Notes: generated by a model from the letters alone, not told the origin. A DNA stretch of 64,000 nt from Alphaproteobacteria bacterium (GCA_024742275.1 JANSYS010000016.1:1-64000), one strand, 5' to 3'. Positions 37,355 through 49,069 are shown, numbered from the stretch's first letter. Translations and numbers: made by a program.

Positions 37355-37836
37355 ACAGTGCCAGGCCCTCCCTCGCGTCGCCGGCAATCCTGATCGCCAC
37401 CGGCTTCGGCACCGGCTACCTACCCAAGGCGCCGGGCACCTGGGGATCCCTGGCGGCAGCGTTGCTGGCCTGGCCGATGGCCCAGGCGGGCGGCCCGCCA
37501 GCGCTTCTGCTGGGTGCGGTACTGGCGACGCTGGCGGGCACCTGGGCAACGCGGATCTATATCGAACGCACGGGCACCCAGGATCCAGGCGCGGTGGTCA
37601 TCGATGAGTTTGCCGGGCAATGGCTCACCCTCGCGCTCTGCCCCATGCACCCGCTCTGGTGGGCTTTCGCCTTCGCCGCCTTCCGGCTCGCCGACATCTC
37701 CAAGCCCTGGCCGGCAAGCTGGGTCGACGGCAACATGCACACGCCGTTCGGGGTTATGCTGGATGACCTGGTGGCCGGCGCCTACGCCGCCCTGCTGGTC
37801 TGGATAGCCGCCGCCTTGCTGTGGCCCACCCCGTGA
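37351..37836 (+). CDS. pgpA: Phosphatidylglycerophosphatase A
   Basis: A 161-residue membrane phosphatase that makes phosphatidylglycerol from its phosphate. It carries ATGFGTGYLPKAPGTWGS near the N-terminus, the metal motif DPGAVVIDEFAGQWLTL, and DISKPWPASWVDGNMHTPFGVMLDDLVAG. Three to four membrane helices are apparent. The GTG at 37351 overlaps the ispDF stop (GTGA). It is followed by cinA after 23 bases; the order ispDF-pgpA-cinA is widespread in the class. Confidence 0.94.
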   Translation: MNSARPSLASPAILIATGFGTGYLPKAPGTWGSLAAALLAWPMAQAGGPPALLLGAVLATLAGTWATRIYIERTGTQDPGAVVIDEFAGQWLTLALCPMHPLWWAFAFAAFRLADISKPWPASWVDGNMHTPFGVMLDDLVAGAYAALLVWIAAALLWPTP

Positions 37837-37859
37837 CTTCTCCGCAACGGAGGCTCACC

Positions 37860-38345
37860 ATGCTCCCCGACGTTCTCCTCGACCTCTCCGCCCAGGTGCT
37901 CGATCGGGCAAAGGCGCGCGGCGTTATGATCGCTACGGCGGAATCCTGCACCGGCGGCCTTATCGCGGGCTGTCTAACCGAAATCGCCGGCTCATCGGCG
38001 GTCGTCGACCGCGGGTTCGTTACCTATTCGAACGAGGCGAAGATCGAGATGCTCGGCGTGCCGGCGGAGACGATAGCAGCCGTGGGCGCCGTCTCCGAAG
38101 AGGTGGCCCGGGCCATGGCCGAAGGCGCGTTGACCCGGTCTGCCGCAGACCTGACGGTTGCCGTCACGGGCGTGGCCGGACCCGGCGGCGGCTCAGCGGA
38201 GAAGCCGGTCGGGCTGGTGCATTTCGGCTGCGCGCTACGCGATGGGAAGACGGTGCATCGAAAGGTGATCTTCGATGGCGACCGCTCGGACGTGCGGCGG
38301 GAAACGGTCAGGACCGCGCTGGAGATGTTGCGGGAGCGGTTGTAG
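37860..38345 (+). CDS. CinA C-terminal domain protein (NMN amidohydrolase, PncC-like)
   Basis: A 161-residue stand-alone CinA C-terminal domain. Family members deamidate nicotinamide mononucleotide in the pyridine nucleotide cycle. Motifs are ATAESCTGGLIAGCLTEIAGSSAVVDRGFVTY and VTGVAGPGGGSAEKPVGLV. The ATG at 37860 is preceded at six bases by CGGAGG. It ends directly against the convergent coq10-like gene with no space. Confidence 0.92.
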   Translation: MLPDVLLDLSAQVLDRAKARGVMIATAESCTGGLIAGCLTEIAGSSAVVDRGFVTYSNEAKIEMLGVPAETIAAVGAVSEEVARAMAEGALTRSAADLTVAVTGVAGPGGGSAEKPVGLVHFGCALRDGKTVHRKVIFDGDRSDVRRETVRTALEMLRERL

Positions 38346-38777
38346 TCAGCCGTAGAGCGCTTTGGCGCGATCCTCGAAGGCCTGGACCATCCGGCGGACC
38401 GCCTCATTGAAGAACAGGCCCATGATCCGCTGCAGCACCAAGTTCTTGAATTCGAAATCAACGTAGAAGTCGATCAGGCAGCCGCCATCCCGCTCCCGGA
38501 AGACCCAGTGGTTGTTCAGGTAGCGGAACGGTCCATCGGTGTAGGTGACGTCGATCCGGCGATCGTCATGGTGCAGTTCCACCCTCGACGTGAACCGCTC
38601 ACGGATCATCTTGTAGCCGATCATCAGGTCGGCGAAGAACACCGCTCCTTCGCGCTTCTTGATCCGCGCGCCGACGCACCAGGGCAGAAATTCGGGGTAG
38701 CGGTCGACATCGGCGACGAGCGCGTACATCTGGTCCGGCGAATAGGGAACGACGCGCTTTTCGGCGTGTGTTGGCAT
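38346..38777 (-). CDS. COQ10/RatA-like START domain protein
   Basis: A 143-residue START/Bet v1-fold protein of the Coq10-RatA family. It begins with the typical RVVPYSPDQMYALVADVDRYPEFLPWCVGARI and continues with LMIGYKMIRERFTSRVEL. Family members bind ubiquinone and aid its function; RatA of E. coli has been described as a ribosome-association toxin. In alphaproteobacteria it lies beside lipA, as here (20-base gap), favouring the quinone role. Confidence 0.9.
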   Translation of the reverse strand: MPTHAEKRVVPYSPDQMYALVADVDRYPEFLPWCVGARIKKREGAVFFADLMIGYKMIRERFTSRVELHHDDRRIDVTYTDGPFRYLNNHWVFRERDGGCLIDFYVDFEFKNLVLQRIMGLFFNEAVRRMVQAFEDRAKALYG

Positions 38778-38797
38778 CCGGGTCTGATCTGGTCCGG

Positions 38798-39850
38798 TTA
38801 TTCGGCGGCAGGCGCGACGGGAGGCGCTGCGGAGGATGCGACAGGCTGACTCTCGGCAAGTTGGGCGAGCACGTCCGCCTCACGTACCGGTTTGCCGGCA
38901 AGCCGGGCGTCGCGCGCGGCACGCAGCTTCGCGAAATCGTCGCCGGCGAAGTAGGACGACCGGGTCAGGGGCGAGGCCGACACCATAAGGAACCCCTTGT
39001 TGAAGGCGCGGGATTTGTAGGTATCGAACTCCCTCGGTTCGACGAAGCGGTCGACCGGATGATGCTTCGGCGTCGGCTGCAGGTACTGGCCGATGGTCAT
39101 GAAGTCGACCTCGGCAGACCGCAGATCGTCCATCACCTGGAGCACTTCCTCGCCGCCCTCGCCCAAGCCGACCATGATGCCGGACTTGGTGAAGATCGAC
39201 GGGTCCATCTCCTTGACCTGATGCAGCAGATGCAGCGAGCCGAAATAGCGCGCGCCCGGCCGCACGGTGCCATAGAGCCGCGGCACGGTCTCAAGATTGT
39301 GGTTGAAGACGTCCGGCTTGGCCGCGACGACGATGGCCAGCGCGTCTTTCTTGCGCCGGAAGTCGGGTGTCAGCACCTCGACAGTCGTTCCCGGCGAGTG
39401 CTTGCGAATCTGCAGGATGGTCTCGGCGAAGTGACCGGCGCCGCCGTCGGGCAGGTCGTCGCGGTCCACCGAGGTGATGACCACGTGGTTCAGGCCGAGC
39501 TTGGCGACGGACTTGCCGACATTCTCCGGCTCGTGCGGATCGAGCAGGTCCGGGCGCCCGGTGGCGATGTTGCAGAAAGCGCAGGCACGGGTGCAGACCG
39601 AGCCCAGGATCATCATCGTCGCGTGCTTCTTCGACCAGCACTCGCCGATATTCGGGCACGCGGCCTCCTCGCACACGGTATGGAGGTTATGGTCGCGCAT
39701 GATCTTGCGCGTCTCGTGATAGGTGGCCGAGGTCGGCGCCTTGACCCGGATCCAGTCCGGCTTGCGCTTCTGCACCGGGTTGTCCGGCTTATGCGCCTTC
39801 TCGGGATGGCGGACCCGCGCCTTGTCGGCAGAAATGGTCGCCTCTGTCAT
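38798..39850 (-). CDS. lipA: Lipoyl synthase
   Basis: A 350-residue radical SAM enzyme that inserts two sulfurs into octanoyl groups on E2 and H proteins. It has both iron-sulfur motifs: the auxiliary cluster [12 protein letters not shown] and the radical SAM cluster [20 protein letters not shown] near the C-terminus provides the usual RSSY serine ligand. An Ala-rich tail of about 30 residues is extra. It is placed with the PDH genes whose E2 it lipoylates. Confidence 0.97.
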   Translation of the reverse strand: MTEATISADKARVRHPEKAHKPDNPVQKRKPDWIRVKAPTSATYHETRKIMRDHNLHTVCEEAACPNIGECWSKKHATMMILGSVCTRACAFCNIATGRPDLLDPHEPENVGKSVAKLGLNHVVITSVDRDDLPDGGAGHFAETILQIRKHSPGTTVEVLTPDFRRKKDALAIVVAAKPDVFNHNLETVPRLYGTVRPGARYFGSLHLLHQVKEMDPSIFTKSGIMVGLGEGGEEVLQVMDDLRSAEVDFMTIGQYLQPTPKHHPVDRFVEPREFDTYKSRAFNKGFLMVSASPLTRSSYFAGDDFAKLRAARDARLAGKPVREADVLAQLAESQPVASSAAPPVAPAAE

Positions 39851-39893
39851 CGCTCGGTCCTTTACCGGCTAGATCCCTGCAGGATTGCGAACC

Positions 39894-41306
39894 TCAGAAG
39901 TGGATGGCCCGGCCGTAGGCGTCAAGGACGGACTCGTGCATCATCTCGCTGAGGGTCGGATGCGGGAAGATGGTGTGCATCAGCTCCGCCTCCGTGGTCT
40001 CCAGGGTCATGGCGACCCCATAGCCCTGGATCAGCTCGGTGACCTCGGCGCCGATCATGTGGGCACCCAGCATCTCGCCGGTCTTGGCATCGAAGATCGT
40101 CTTCACCATGCCCTCGGGCTCGCCCAGCGCGATCGCCTTGCCGTTGCCGATGAACGGGAAACGGCCGACCTTCAGCTCGTGGCCCCTCTCCTTGGCCTGC
40201 GCCTCGGTCAGGCCGACGCTGGCGATCTGCGGGCGGCAGTAGGTGCAGCCCGGCACCAGGTCCGTGTTGATCGGGTGCAGGCCCTTCACGCCGGCGATCC
40301 TCTCGACGCAGAGGACCCCCTCGTGGCTGGCCTTGTGGGCAAGCCAGGGCGGTCCGGTAAGGTCGCCGATGGCGTAGACACCCGGCTCGCCGGTCTCCAT
40401 CCACTCGTTGGTCACCACGTGGGTCTTCTCGACCTTCACCTTGGTACCCTCGAGGCCGATGTTCTCCACGTTGCCGACGATGCCGACGGCGAGGATCACC
40501 CGGTCGACCTCCAGGGTCTCCTTCTTGCCCTTCACCTCGATCTCGGCCTTGGCGCCCTTGGAGGTCGCCTCCAGCTTGTGGACCTTGGCGCCGGTGTGGA
40601 CCTTCATGCCCTGCTTGGTGAACTGCTTGAGGGCGAAGGCGGAGATCTCCGCGTCCTCGGCCGGCAGGATCCGGTCGACCACCTCGACCACGGTCACCTC
40701 GGCGCCCATGTCGTGGTGGAAACTGGCGAACTCCATGCCGATGGCGCCGGAGCCGATGACCAGCAGCTTCTTCGGCATGGTCTCGGGCACCATCGCTTCC
40801 TTGTAGGTCACGATGGTCTTGCCGTTCGGCTCCATGCCCGGAAGGGTGCGGGCGCGGGCGCCGGTGGCCAGGATCACGTGCTTGGCGCTGTAGGTTCCGG
40901 CGGCCTTACCGTCCTTGCTCACCTCCACCTTGCGCAGGCCGCCCGACGCGCCGGCCAGTTTGCCCGCGCCGTCGATGACGGTGACCTTGTTCTTCTTCAG
41001 CAGATGGGCGACGCCCGACGAGAGCTGCTTCGCCACGTCGCGAGACCGCTTAACCACCTTCTTAAGATCGAACGATATGTCCTTGGCGGAAAAGCCATAG
41101 CCGTCGAGGTTGTGCAGGATGTGCCCGACCTCGGAGGAGCGCAGAAGCGCCTTGGTCGGGATGCAGCCCCAGTTCAGGCAGATTCCGCCGAGATGCTCGC
41201 GCTCGACCACAGCCGCCTTCATGCCGAGTTGGGCGGCACGGATCGCGGCGACATAGCCGCCGGGCCCGCCACCAACCACGATGACGTCGAATTGGGTATC
41301 GGCCAT
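39894..41306 (-). CDS. lpdA: Dihydrolipoyl dehydrogenase (E3)
   Basis: A 470-residue FAD disulfide oxidoreductase. The FAD motif is VVGGGPGGYVAAIRAAQLG, the redox-active pair is in GGICLNWGCIPTKALL, the NAD motif is VIGSGAIGMEFASF, and the C-terminal base is in HPTLSEMMHE. It reoxidises lipoamide in pyruvate dehydrogenase and probably in the other oxo-acid complexes. It starts 13 bases after pdhC. Confidence 0.96.
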   Translation of the reverse strand: MADTQFDVIVVGGGPGGYVAAIRAAQLGMKAAVVEREHLGGICLNWGCIPTKALLRSSEVGHILHNLDGYGFSAKDISFDLKKVVKRSRDVAKQLSSGVAHLLKKNKVTVIDGAGKLAGASGGLRKVEVSKDGKAAGTYSAKHVILATGARARTLPGMEPNGKTIVTYKEAMVPETMPKKLLVIGSGAIGMEFASFHHDMGAEVTVVEVVDRILPAEDAEISAFALKQFTKQGMKVHTGAKVHKLEATSKGAKAEIEVKGKKETLEVDRVILAVGIVGNVENIGLEGTKVKVEKTHVVTNEWMETGEPGVYAIGDLTGPPWLAHKASHEGVLCVERIAGVKGLHPINTDLVPGCTYCRPQIASVGLTEAQAKERGHELKVGRFPFIGNGKAIALGEPEGMVKTIFDAKTGEMLGAHMIGAEVTELIQGYGVAMTLETTEAELMHTIFPHPTLSEMMHESVLDAYGRAIHF

Positions 41307-41319
41307 ATCTCGCCTCCCC

Positions 41320-42627
41320 TTACAGCAACATGGTCAGCGGATCTTCGATCAGCTTCTTGAACGCGGCCAAGAACTCGGCCCCGACGGCACCGTCCACCAC
41401 CCGGTGATCGACCGACAGGGTGCAGCTCATCACCGTGGCGACGGCCAGCGCGCCGTCCTTCACCACCGCCCGCTGCTCGCCCGCACCAACCGCCAGGATC
41501 GCGCCCTGGGGCGGGTTGATGACGGCGGCGAAGTCCTTGATGCCGAACATGCCCAGATTGGAGATCGAGAAGGTGCCGCCCTGATACTCCTCCGGCGACA
41601 GCTTGCCGTCCCGGGCCCGCGTGGCGAGATCCTTCATCGAGGCCGAAATCTCCTTCAGACCCTTCGAGCCGGCATCCCGGATCACCGGCGTGATCAGGCC
41701 GCCCTCGATGGCCACGGCGACGGCGATGTCGACCTGGTCGTAGATCCGGATCGCCTTCTCGGACCAGGTGGCGTTCGCCGCCGGCACCTGCTTCAGCGCT
41801 ATGGCCGAGGCGCGGATCACCAGATCGTTGACCGATAGTTTGTAGGCGTCGGACTTGGCGTTCAGGTCCTTGCGGACCTTGAGCAGCTCGTCGATCTCGC
41901 AGTCGATGGTCAGGTAGAAATGCGGGGCGAACTGCTTCGACTCCGCCAGGCGCTTGGCGATCACCTTGCGCATGTTGGAGTTCGGGATCTCCTGGTAGCT
42001 CGGCAGGCCCGGTACGTCAGGCGACGGCGCCTGCGCGGCGGCCGCCGGGGCCGCAGCGGGAGCCGCGGCGGCCTGCGGAGCGGCGGCCGTCTTCGGCGCG
42101 CCGCCGGCCATCGCCTTCAGGATATCCGCTTTGACGATCCGACCGTTCGGTCCCGAACCGGCAACACCGCTCAGATCAAGTCCCGCCTGCTCGGCCATGC
42201 GCTTCGCCAGGGGGCTGGCGAACACGCGGCCGCCGGACTTGGCGGGAGCGGGTGCCGCCGGTGCGGAGCTCGGCGCGGGCGCAGGCGCTTCCTTCGCGGG
42301 CTCTTCCGCCTTCGGGGCAGAGGTCGCTGGGGCCGGGCCTGCCGGGGCGGATCCGCCATCGGCGGGAATGTCGGCCGCGCTCTCGCCCTCTTCCAGCAGG
42401 TAGGCGATGACCGCATTGACGGCTACGCCCTCGGTGCCGTCCGACACGACGATCTTGCCGATCGTCCCTTCGTCGACGGCCTCGACCTCCATGGTCGCCT
42501 TGTCGGTCTCGATCTCGGCGATCACGTCGCCCGGAGAGACGGTGTCGCCCTCCTTGACCATCCACTTGGCGAGGTTGCCCTCGGTCATGGTCGGCGACAG
42601 CGCCGGCATCAGAATGGGAGTAGGCAT
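41320..42627 (-). CDS. pdhC: Dihydrolipoamide acetyltransferase (PDH E2)
   Basis: A 435-residue core component of pyruvate dehydrogenase. It has one lipoyl domain (residues 1-80, lipoyl lysine in [10 protein letters not shown]) and an Ala/Pro linker. The peripheral subunit-binding domain is near residues 130-165 (ASPLAKRMAEQAGLDLSGV), and the catalytic domain has the DHRVVDGA motif close to the C-terminus. The open frame runs far upstream, but the start at 42627 is fixed by the [12 protein letters not shown] beginning. The lipoyl domain is about 92 % identical to that of pdhB. Confidence 0.96.
   Translation of the reverse strand: MPTPILMPALSPTMTEGNLAKWMVKEGDTVSPGDVIAEIETDKATMEVEAVDEGTIGKIVVSDGTEGVAVNAVIAYLLEEGESAADIPADGGSAPAGPAPATSAPKAEEPAKEAPAPAPSSAPAAPAPAKSGGRVFASPLAKRMAEQAGLDLSGVAGSGPNGRIVKADILKAMAGGAPKTAAAPQAAAAPAAAPAAAAQAPSPDVPGLPSYQEIPNSNMRKVIAKRLAESKQFAPHFYLTIDCEIDELLKVRKDLNAKSDAYKLSVNDLVIRASAIALKQVPAANATWSEKAIRIYDQVDIAVAVAIEGGLITPVIRDAGSKGLKEISASMKDLATRARDGKLSPEEYQGGTFSISNLGMFGIKDFAAVINPPQGAILAVGAGEQRAVVKDGALAVATVMSCTLSVDHRVVDGAVGAEFLAAFKKLIEDPLTMLL
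42358..42627 (-). repeat. Lipoyl-domain repeat, copy in pdhC (second copy 43776-44045 in pdhB)
   Basis: The first 90 codons of pdhC and pdhB differ at only seven residues and are similar at DNA level in the same orientation, about 1.4 kb apart. This is a direct repeat formed by domain duplication, and recombination across it would remove most of pdhB. Confidence 0.8.
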
Positions 42628-42641
42628 CGCTCGGTCCCCCC

Positions 42642-44045
<1,404 letters not shown>

Positions 44046-44147
44046 TCGGTGTCCCCCCTCTCGGGTGCAGCGGCCATGTCGCCCTCCGGGCAGGCCGCGC
44101 GATTGGTTCGCTGGCGAGCGTTCGCGTCCGGTCAACCGGCCGGACGG

Positions 44148-45224
44148 TCAGTGCGCCTCGACCAGCACGTCCGTCCAGAGTTCCTCGACATCCGGCTCCG
44201 GACTCTGCTGAGCGAAGTCGGCGGCGTCGGTGATGAGATCCTTCACCTCCCGATCCACCTTCTTCAGAGTGTCCTCGTCCACCCCCTGATCCAGGACAAG
44301 ACGGCGCAGAGTATCGATCGGGTCGTGCTCCTGGCGCATCTTGTTGACCTCCTCCTTGGTCCGGTACTTGGCCGGATCGGACATGGAGTGACCGCGGTAG
44401 CGGTAGGTCTTCATTTCCAGGATGAACGGACCCTTGCCCTCTCGACAGTGCTTGACCGCCTTTTCGCCCGCCGCCTTGACGGCCAGGACGTCCATGCCGT
44501 CCACCTCTTCGCCGGGAATGCCGTAGGCGTGGCCGCGCTGAGCCAGGGAGGGGCCGGCGGCCGCACGATGCTGGGACGTGCCCATGGCGTACTTGTTGTT
44601 CTCGATGATGAAGATCACCGGGAGCTTCCAAAGGGCGGCCATGTTGAAGCTCTCATAGACCTGGCCCTGGTTCACCGCACCGTCGCCGAGATAGGTCAAG
44701 GAAACCCGATCGGTTTTCCGGTAACGGTGATTGAAGCCGAGGCCGGTACCGATCGGCACCTGCGCGCCGACGATCCCATGGCCGCCATAGAAGTTCTTCT
44801 CGCGGCTGAACATGTGCATCGAGCCGCCCTTACCCTTGGAGTATCCGCCTATGCGTCCGGTCAGTTCCGCCATGACGCCACGGGCTTCCATTCCGCAGGC
44901 CAGCATGTGGCCATGATCGCGATAGGAGGTCACGACCGTATCGCCCTCCCCGATCGCCGCCTGCATCCCGACGACCACCGCCTCCTGTCCAATGTAGAGG
45001 TGACAGAAGCCGCCGATCAGGCCCATGCCATAGAGTTGCCCCGCCTTCTCCTCGAAGCGGCGGATCACCAGCATGCCGCGATAGTAGCCGATGAGCTCGT
45101 CCTTGGACGGCATCGCTTTCGTCGCGGTTGCGGATCTGGCAGTACGGGACGTGCGTTTGGCAGCAGGTTTTTTCGTGGCGCCCGAATTATTCGAGGCCGA
45201 CTTCGTCGTGGCTGCACGGGCCAT
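44148..45224 (-). CDS. pdhA: Pyruvate dehydrogenase E1 alpha
   Basis: A 358-residue thiamine diphosphate subunit that decarboxylates pyruvate. The TPP motif is GDGAVNQGQVYESFNMAALW ending in IIENN, and the phosphorylation-loop-like YRYRGHSMSDPAKYR follows. A Lys/Ala/Ser-rich, probably flexible extension of about 35 residues precedes the fold. The ATG at 45224 is selected because GGGGGAG lies just upstream; a TTG at 45269 would add 15 residues. First gene of pdhABC-lpd, with nested dyads upstream. Confidence 0.95.
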   Translation of the reverse strand: MARAATTKSASNNSGATKKPAAKRTSRTARSATATKAMPSKDELIGYYRGMLVIRRFEEKAGQLYGMGLIGGFCHLYIGQEAVVVGMQAAIGEGDTVVTSYRDHGHMLACGMEARGVMAELTGRIGGYSKGKGGSMHMFSREKNFYGGHGIVGAQVPIGTGLGFNHRYRKTDRVSLTYLGDGAVNQGQVYESFNMAALWKLPVIFIIENNKYAMGTSQHRAAAGPSLAQRGHAYGIPGEEVDGMDVLAVKAAGEKAVKHCREGKGPFILEMKTYRYRGHSMSDPAKYRTKEEVNKMRQEHDPIDTLRRLVLDQGVDEDTLKKVDREVKDLITDAADFAQQSPEPDVEELWTDVLVEAH

Positions 45225-45301
45225 GGGTCTCCCCCTGTTCGTGGCCGGGGCGCTTTTGGTCCGCGCCAACCCGGTGCAAACAGAACTAAGGGAAACACGT
45301 C

Positions 45302-45346
45302 ACATTTTCAAGATGCGTAACATCTTGTGTTGCAACGCAAAAATGT
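45302..45346. promoter_or_regulatory. Nested dyad symmetries upstream of pdhA
   Basis: CAAGATG (45309-45315) and CATCTTG (45321-45327) form a perfect dyad. ACATTTT (45302-45308) and AAAATGT (45340-45346) form a second, outer pair. A near-perfect 16-base palindrome centred on TTGCAA spans 45325-45340. They lie about 80-120 bases upstream of pdhA in an AT-rich spacer, so an operator or promoter for the PDH operon is likely. The regulator is not identified. Confidence 0.45.
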
Positions 45347-45382
45347 ATTTTAACTGTTTTCCGGTTAAGCGCTCGAAATCAC

Positions 45383-45736
45383 TCAGCGAACAGCGACGTT
45401 TAAGACCAGGTCCCCGGTCGGAATGAGCCCGTTGCCGATGACGACGGAATCCGCTGGAACATACCCGAGAACCAAACGCGCCCGTTCTTCCAGCAGATCC
45501 GTGTCCAGGCTGCCCGGATGAAGGCGAACGACCCGGTCCTCGAGCGCGCGGCGTTCGGCCGCGACACCGGCCAGCACGGCGCCGGCATCGGCGATCTCCA
45601 CGTCAAGACGCTGCCAGGCCCGCAGGCCACGATCGCCTTCAACCGCATGAAACACGAAATAAGCCATCAGCAGGGAGGCCATCAAGGGCCCGAGAACCTT
45701 TGGAACGCGACGCTTCAGTTCCGTCGACAAGGACAT
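45383..45736 (-). CDS. FtsB/DivIC-like septum formation initiator
   Basis: A 117-residue bitopic membrane protein. One helix (about residues 12-32, PLMASLLMAYFVFHAVEG) is followed by a coiled-coil stretch rich in Arg/Glu/Leu (RLDVEIADAGAVLAGVAAERRALEDRV) and the LLEERARLVLGYVPADSVVI tail typical of FtsB. It should join the FtsQLB divisome complex. The ATG at 45736 has GGAGGG upstream. Its place between eno and pdhA is standard for alphaproteobacteria. Confidence 0.88.
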   Translation of the reverse strand: MSLSTELKRRVPKVLGPLMASLLMAYFVFHAVEGDRGLRAWQRLDVEIADAGAVLAGVAAERRALEDRVVRLHPGSLDTDLLEERARLVLGYVPADSVVIGNGLIPTGDLVLNVAVR

Positions 45737-45880
45737 CACGCCCTCCTGATCACGAATCGTCCGCATTGAATCATGAGCGGAATCAAGGGTCACCGTGAAC
45801 AGAACGCGAATCGAAGGGCTGCAGGGCGCGAATCCGGGGAACGTGTTGCAGAAATGACTCAGCCGACGCGCCGGGCGGCG

Positions 45881-46483
45881 TCAGGCCCTGCGCGTGTGCT
45901 TCAACGCCCTTTCGCGCCACGCATTGAGCACGTCGGCGATGATGATCGCGTCGCCGGACCCGTCCTCGAACACCAACCCAACCGGCAAGATCTGGCTGTG
46001 ACCGGTCAGAAATCGGTTCAGCGCCCGCATGACGGCAAATCCCCGATCGGCGTCGAACACGACATAGGCGAGCTTCGGATTGCGCCCGGTACCGCGTCCG
46101 GCCATGGAGAATTCCGAGACCTCATCCCAACGATACCGGCGAACCGACCAGAGCCGCGCAACTGTCATCCCGTCGCGGTCGAGACGGACCTGCAGTCGGT
46201 TCAGAAGGTTGGTCGCGGCGAGAAACAATCCGCCCGCGATGAAGCCGATGGCGATCATGGCCCAGCCGGTTTCGGGCCGTGGTTCGTCTCCGACGACGAG
46301 CGCTCCGCCTGTCGCCGCAACCACGGCACAGGCAAACGGGAACACGCCCCGCCGCCATCCGGGCAGCTTCAGGGTGTCACTGTCGCCGAGCCTGGATGGA
46401 TGCGTTCGGGGCTTGTCCGAGCGAGGCTTCGACGCCCGGAGGCCGTCGCCGGACGGTCTCGCCGTTTCGGGATTGTTGCGCAT
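45881..46483 (-). CDS. Hypothetical membrane protein with a possible bacterial PH-like domain
   Basis: A 200-residue protein with a polar, basic N-terminus of about 45 residues. Two membrane helices follow (about residues 48-66 and 74-94), then a beta-rich cytoplasmic domain that includes VRLDRDGMTVARLWSVRRYRW. The layout resembles bacterial PH-domain membrane proteins, but I cannot assign a function. It starts 13 bases downstream of the eno stop and is probably in the same transcript. Confidence 0.6.
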   Translation of the reverse strand: MRNNPETARPSGDGLRASKPRSDKPRTHPSRLGDSDTLKLPGWRRGVFPFACAVVAATGGALVVGDEPRPETGWAMIAIGFIAGGLFLAATNLLNRLQVRLDRDGMTVARLWSVRRYRWDEVSEFSMAGRGTGRNPKLAYVVFDADRGFAVMRALNRFLTGHSQILPVGLVFEDGSGDAIIIADVLNAWRERALKHTRRA

Positions 46484-46496
46484 TCCGACCGATCAG

Positions 46497-47867
<1,371 letters not shown>

Positions 47868-47927
47868 TCAACACGACAAGTTCAACAAGACGTGAGGTTG
47901 AAGGGCAGGGTGTAAACACCGCGACGT

Positions 47928-47956
47928 TTGAAAAGAGCGCCTTTTGGTATTAAATA
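47928..47956 (+). promoter_or_regulatory. Candidate sigma-70 promoter for the gene at 48006
   Basis: TTGAAA (47928-47933) and TAAATA (47951-47956) are separated by exactly 17 bases, a strong match to a housekeeping promoter and unusually good for this GC-rich genome. Transcription would begin about 40 bases before the ATG at 48006. Confidence 0.6.
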
Positions 47957-48005
47957 GTGGAAGCCGTTCAGAATTAACGTTCGGCGCATGATCAGGGAGT
48001 TCGAC

Positions 48006-48437
48006 ATGGCCATCGGCGGCGTCGAGACGCAGTCCACCGCTCAGCTGTCCACGCTGCGGAACACACAGACGGCCCGGACAGAAGATACCCGCGCCCAGCA
48101 GGAAGTGCAGGATGCCAGGTTCATCTCCAGCGGTGCCACGGAGACGGAAAGCGTCGCGGCCCGGTCGGGCGTCAACGAGGACGTCGCGGATCGCTTCGGC
48201 TTCGGAACGCCGGCGACGACACTCGACAGCCAGTCGCTCAGCACGCTGATCCAGGCGACGCAGGAACAGAACGACTCACAGGCCCAGGACGACAGCGACG
48301 CGGAATCGCTAGCCGCCGACGAGACGCGCCAGCAGCAGGCCGTCGCCGGGAACAGCACAAACTCTCTTGCGCCGGGCACGACGGCCGGCTTAGCGAACGG
48401 GTCGACCGATACGCGGGGCGTTTCGCTCCTGGTTTAG
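48006..48437 (+). CDS. Ser/Thr/Gln-rich probably disordered hypothetical protein
   Basis: A 143-residue protein of low hydrophobicity, rich in Ser, Thr, Gln, Ala and Asp, with no Cys or Trp and few aromatics. It is probably intrinsically disordered. There is no signal peptide or membrane helix, and I recognise no family. The ATG at 48006 has AGGGAG six bases upstream, better than the ATG at 47988. It has a good promoter before it and a clear terminator after it, so it looks like a genuine, monocistronic gene. Confidence 0.65.
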   Translation: MAIGGVETQSTAQLSTLRNTQTARTEDTRAQQEVQDARFISSGATETESVAARSGVNEDVADRFGFGTPATTLDSQSLSTLIQATQEQNDSQAQDDSDAESLAADETRQQQAVAGNSTNSLAPGTTAGLANGSTDTRGVSLLV

Positions 48438-48463
48438 TCCCGGCGACCATTACGGATACACTT

Positions 48464-48488
48464 CGCGGCGGCCCCAGGGCCGCCGTTT
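48464..48488 (+). terminator. Rho-independent terminator
   Basis: CGGCGGCCC (48466-48474) pairs with GGGCCGCCG (48477-48485) and is followed by TTT. It lies 28 bases after the stop of the disordered-protein gene. Confidence 0.7.
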
Positions 48489-48571
48489 GCGTCCGGGAGA
48501 GGATCTACCGGACACCATGTTTCGCGGAGGCTCACGCGTCTCCTGCTTTCTCCTAGTTCGCCCGGTGTGCC

Positions 48572-49063
48572 ATGTCCGATACGCTCAACAGCCCCGCGTT
48601 CAGCGCGCTCTCCGCTCCGGCCGAACTGGGAAACGACTATCCCGGCGATCTGGCGGACGCATCCGCCGGGCGGATCAAGCGCCGGCTCGGCGTGTATGGC
48701 GGCCTCAACAACTACGGCGTGAACCATGTCACCTTGCCGGTGGGGTGCCAGTCCGCGCTGCGCCACTGGCATACGCGGCAGGACGAGTTCGTCATGGTGT
48801 TGAGCGGTGAACTGATCCTCCTGACCAACTCGGGAGAACAAACGCTCGGCGCCGGAGACTGCGCCGCCTTCCCCGCCGGTCGCGCCGACGGCCACGCGCT
48901 TGTCAACAGATCCGCAACCGAAGCCACGTATTTGGAGATCGGCGACCGTACCGCCGGCGACGAAGTCGACTATCCGGATGTGGACATGGCCGTGCGTTGG
49001 ATCGATGGAAAGGAGTTCTTCGTTCGCCGGAGCGACGGATCGATCATCAAGAAAGTCGGCTGA
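48572..49063 (+). CDS. Cupin domain protein
   Basis: A 163-residue single-domain cupin. The two cupin motifs are visible: the first around ALRHWHTRQDEFVMVLSGEL (metal-binding His, His, Glu) and the second around GAGDCAAFPAGRADGHALVN (final His). A C-terminal part with WIDGKEFFVRRSDGSIIKKVG resembles uncharacterised cupins. It may bind a metal and a small ligand, but the reaction is unknown. It stands alone between a terminator and the convergent TPR gene. Confidence 0.85.
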   Translation: MSDTLNSPAFSALSAPAELGNDYPGDLADASAGRIKRRLGVYGGLNNYGVNHVTLPVGCQSALRHWHTRQDEFVMVLSGELILLTNSGEQTLGAGDCAAFPAGRADGHALVNRSATEATYLEIGDRTAGDEVDYPDVDMAVRWIDGKEFFVRRSDGSIIKKVG

Positions 49064-49069
49064 TGACCG

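Noticed and set aside
45351-45368. Possible CtrA box (TTAA...TTAA) upstream of pdhA
   Set aside because: The spacing between the two TTAA halves is 11 bases rather than the seven of the CtrA consensus.
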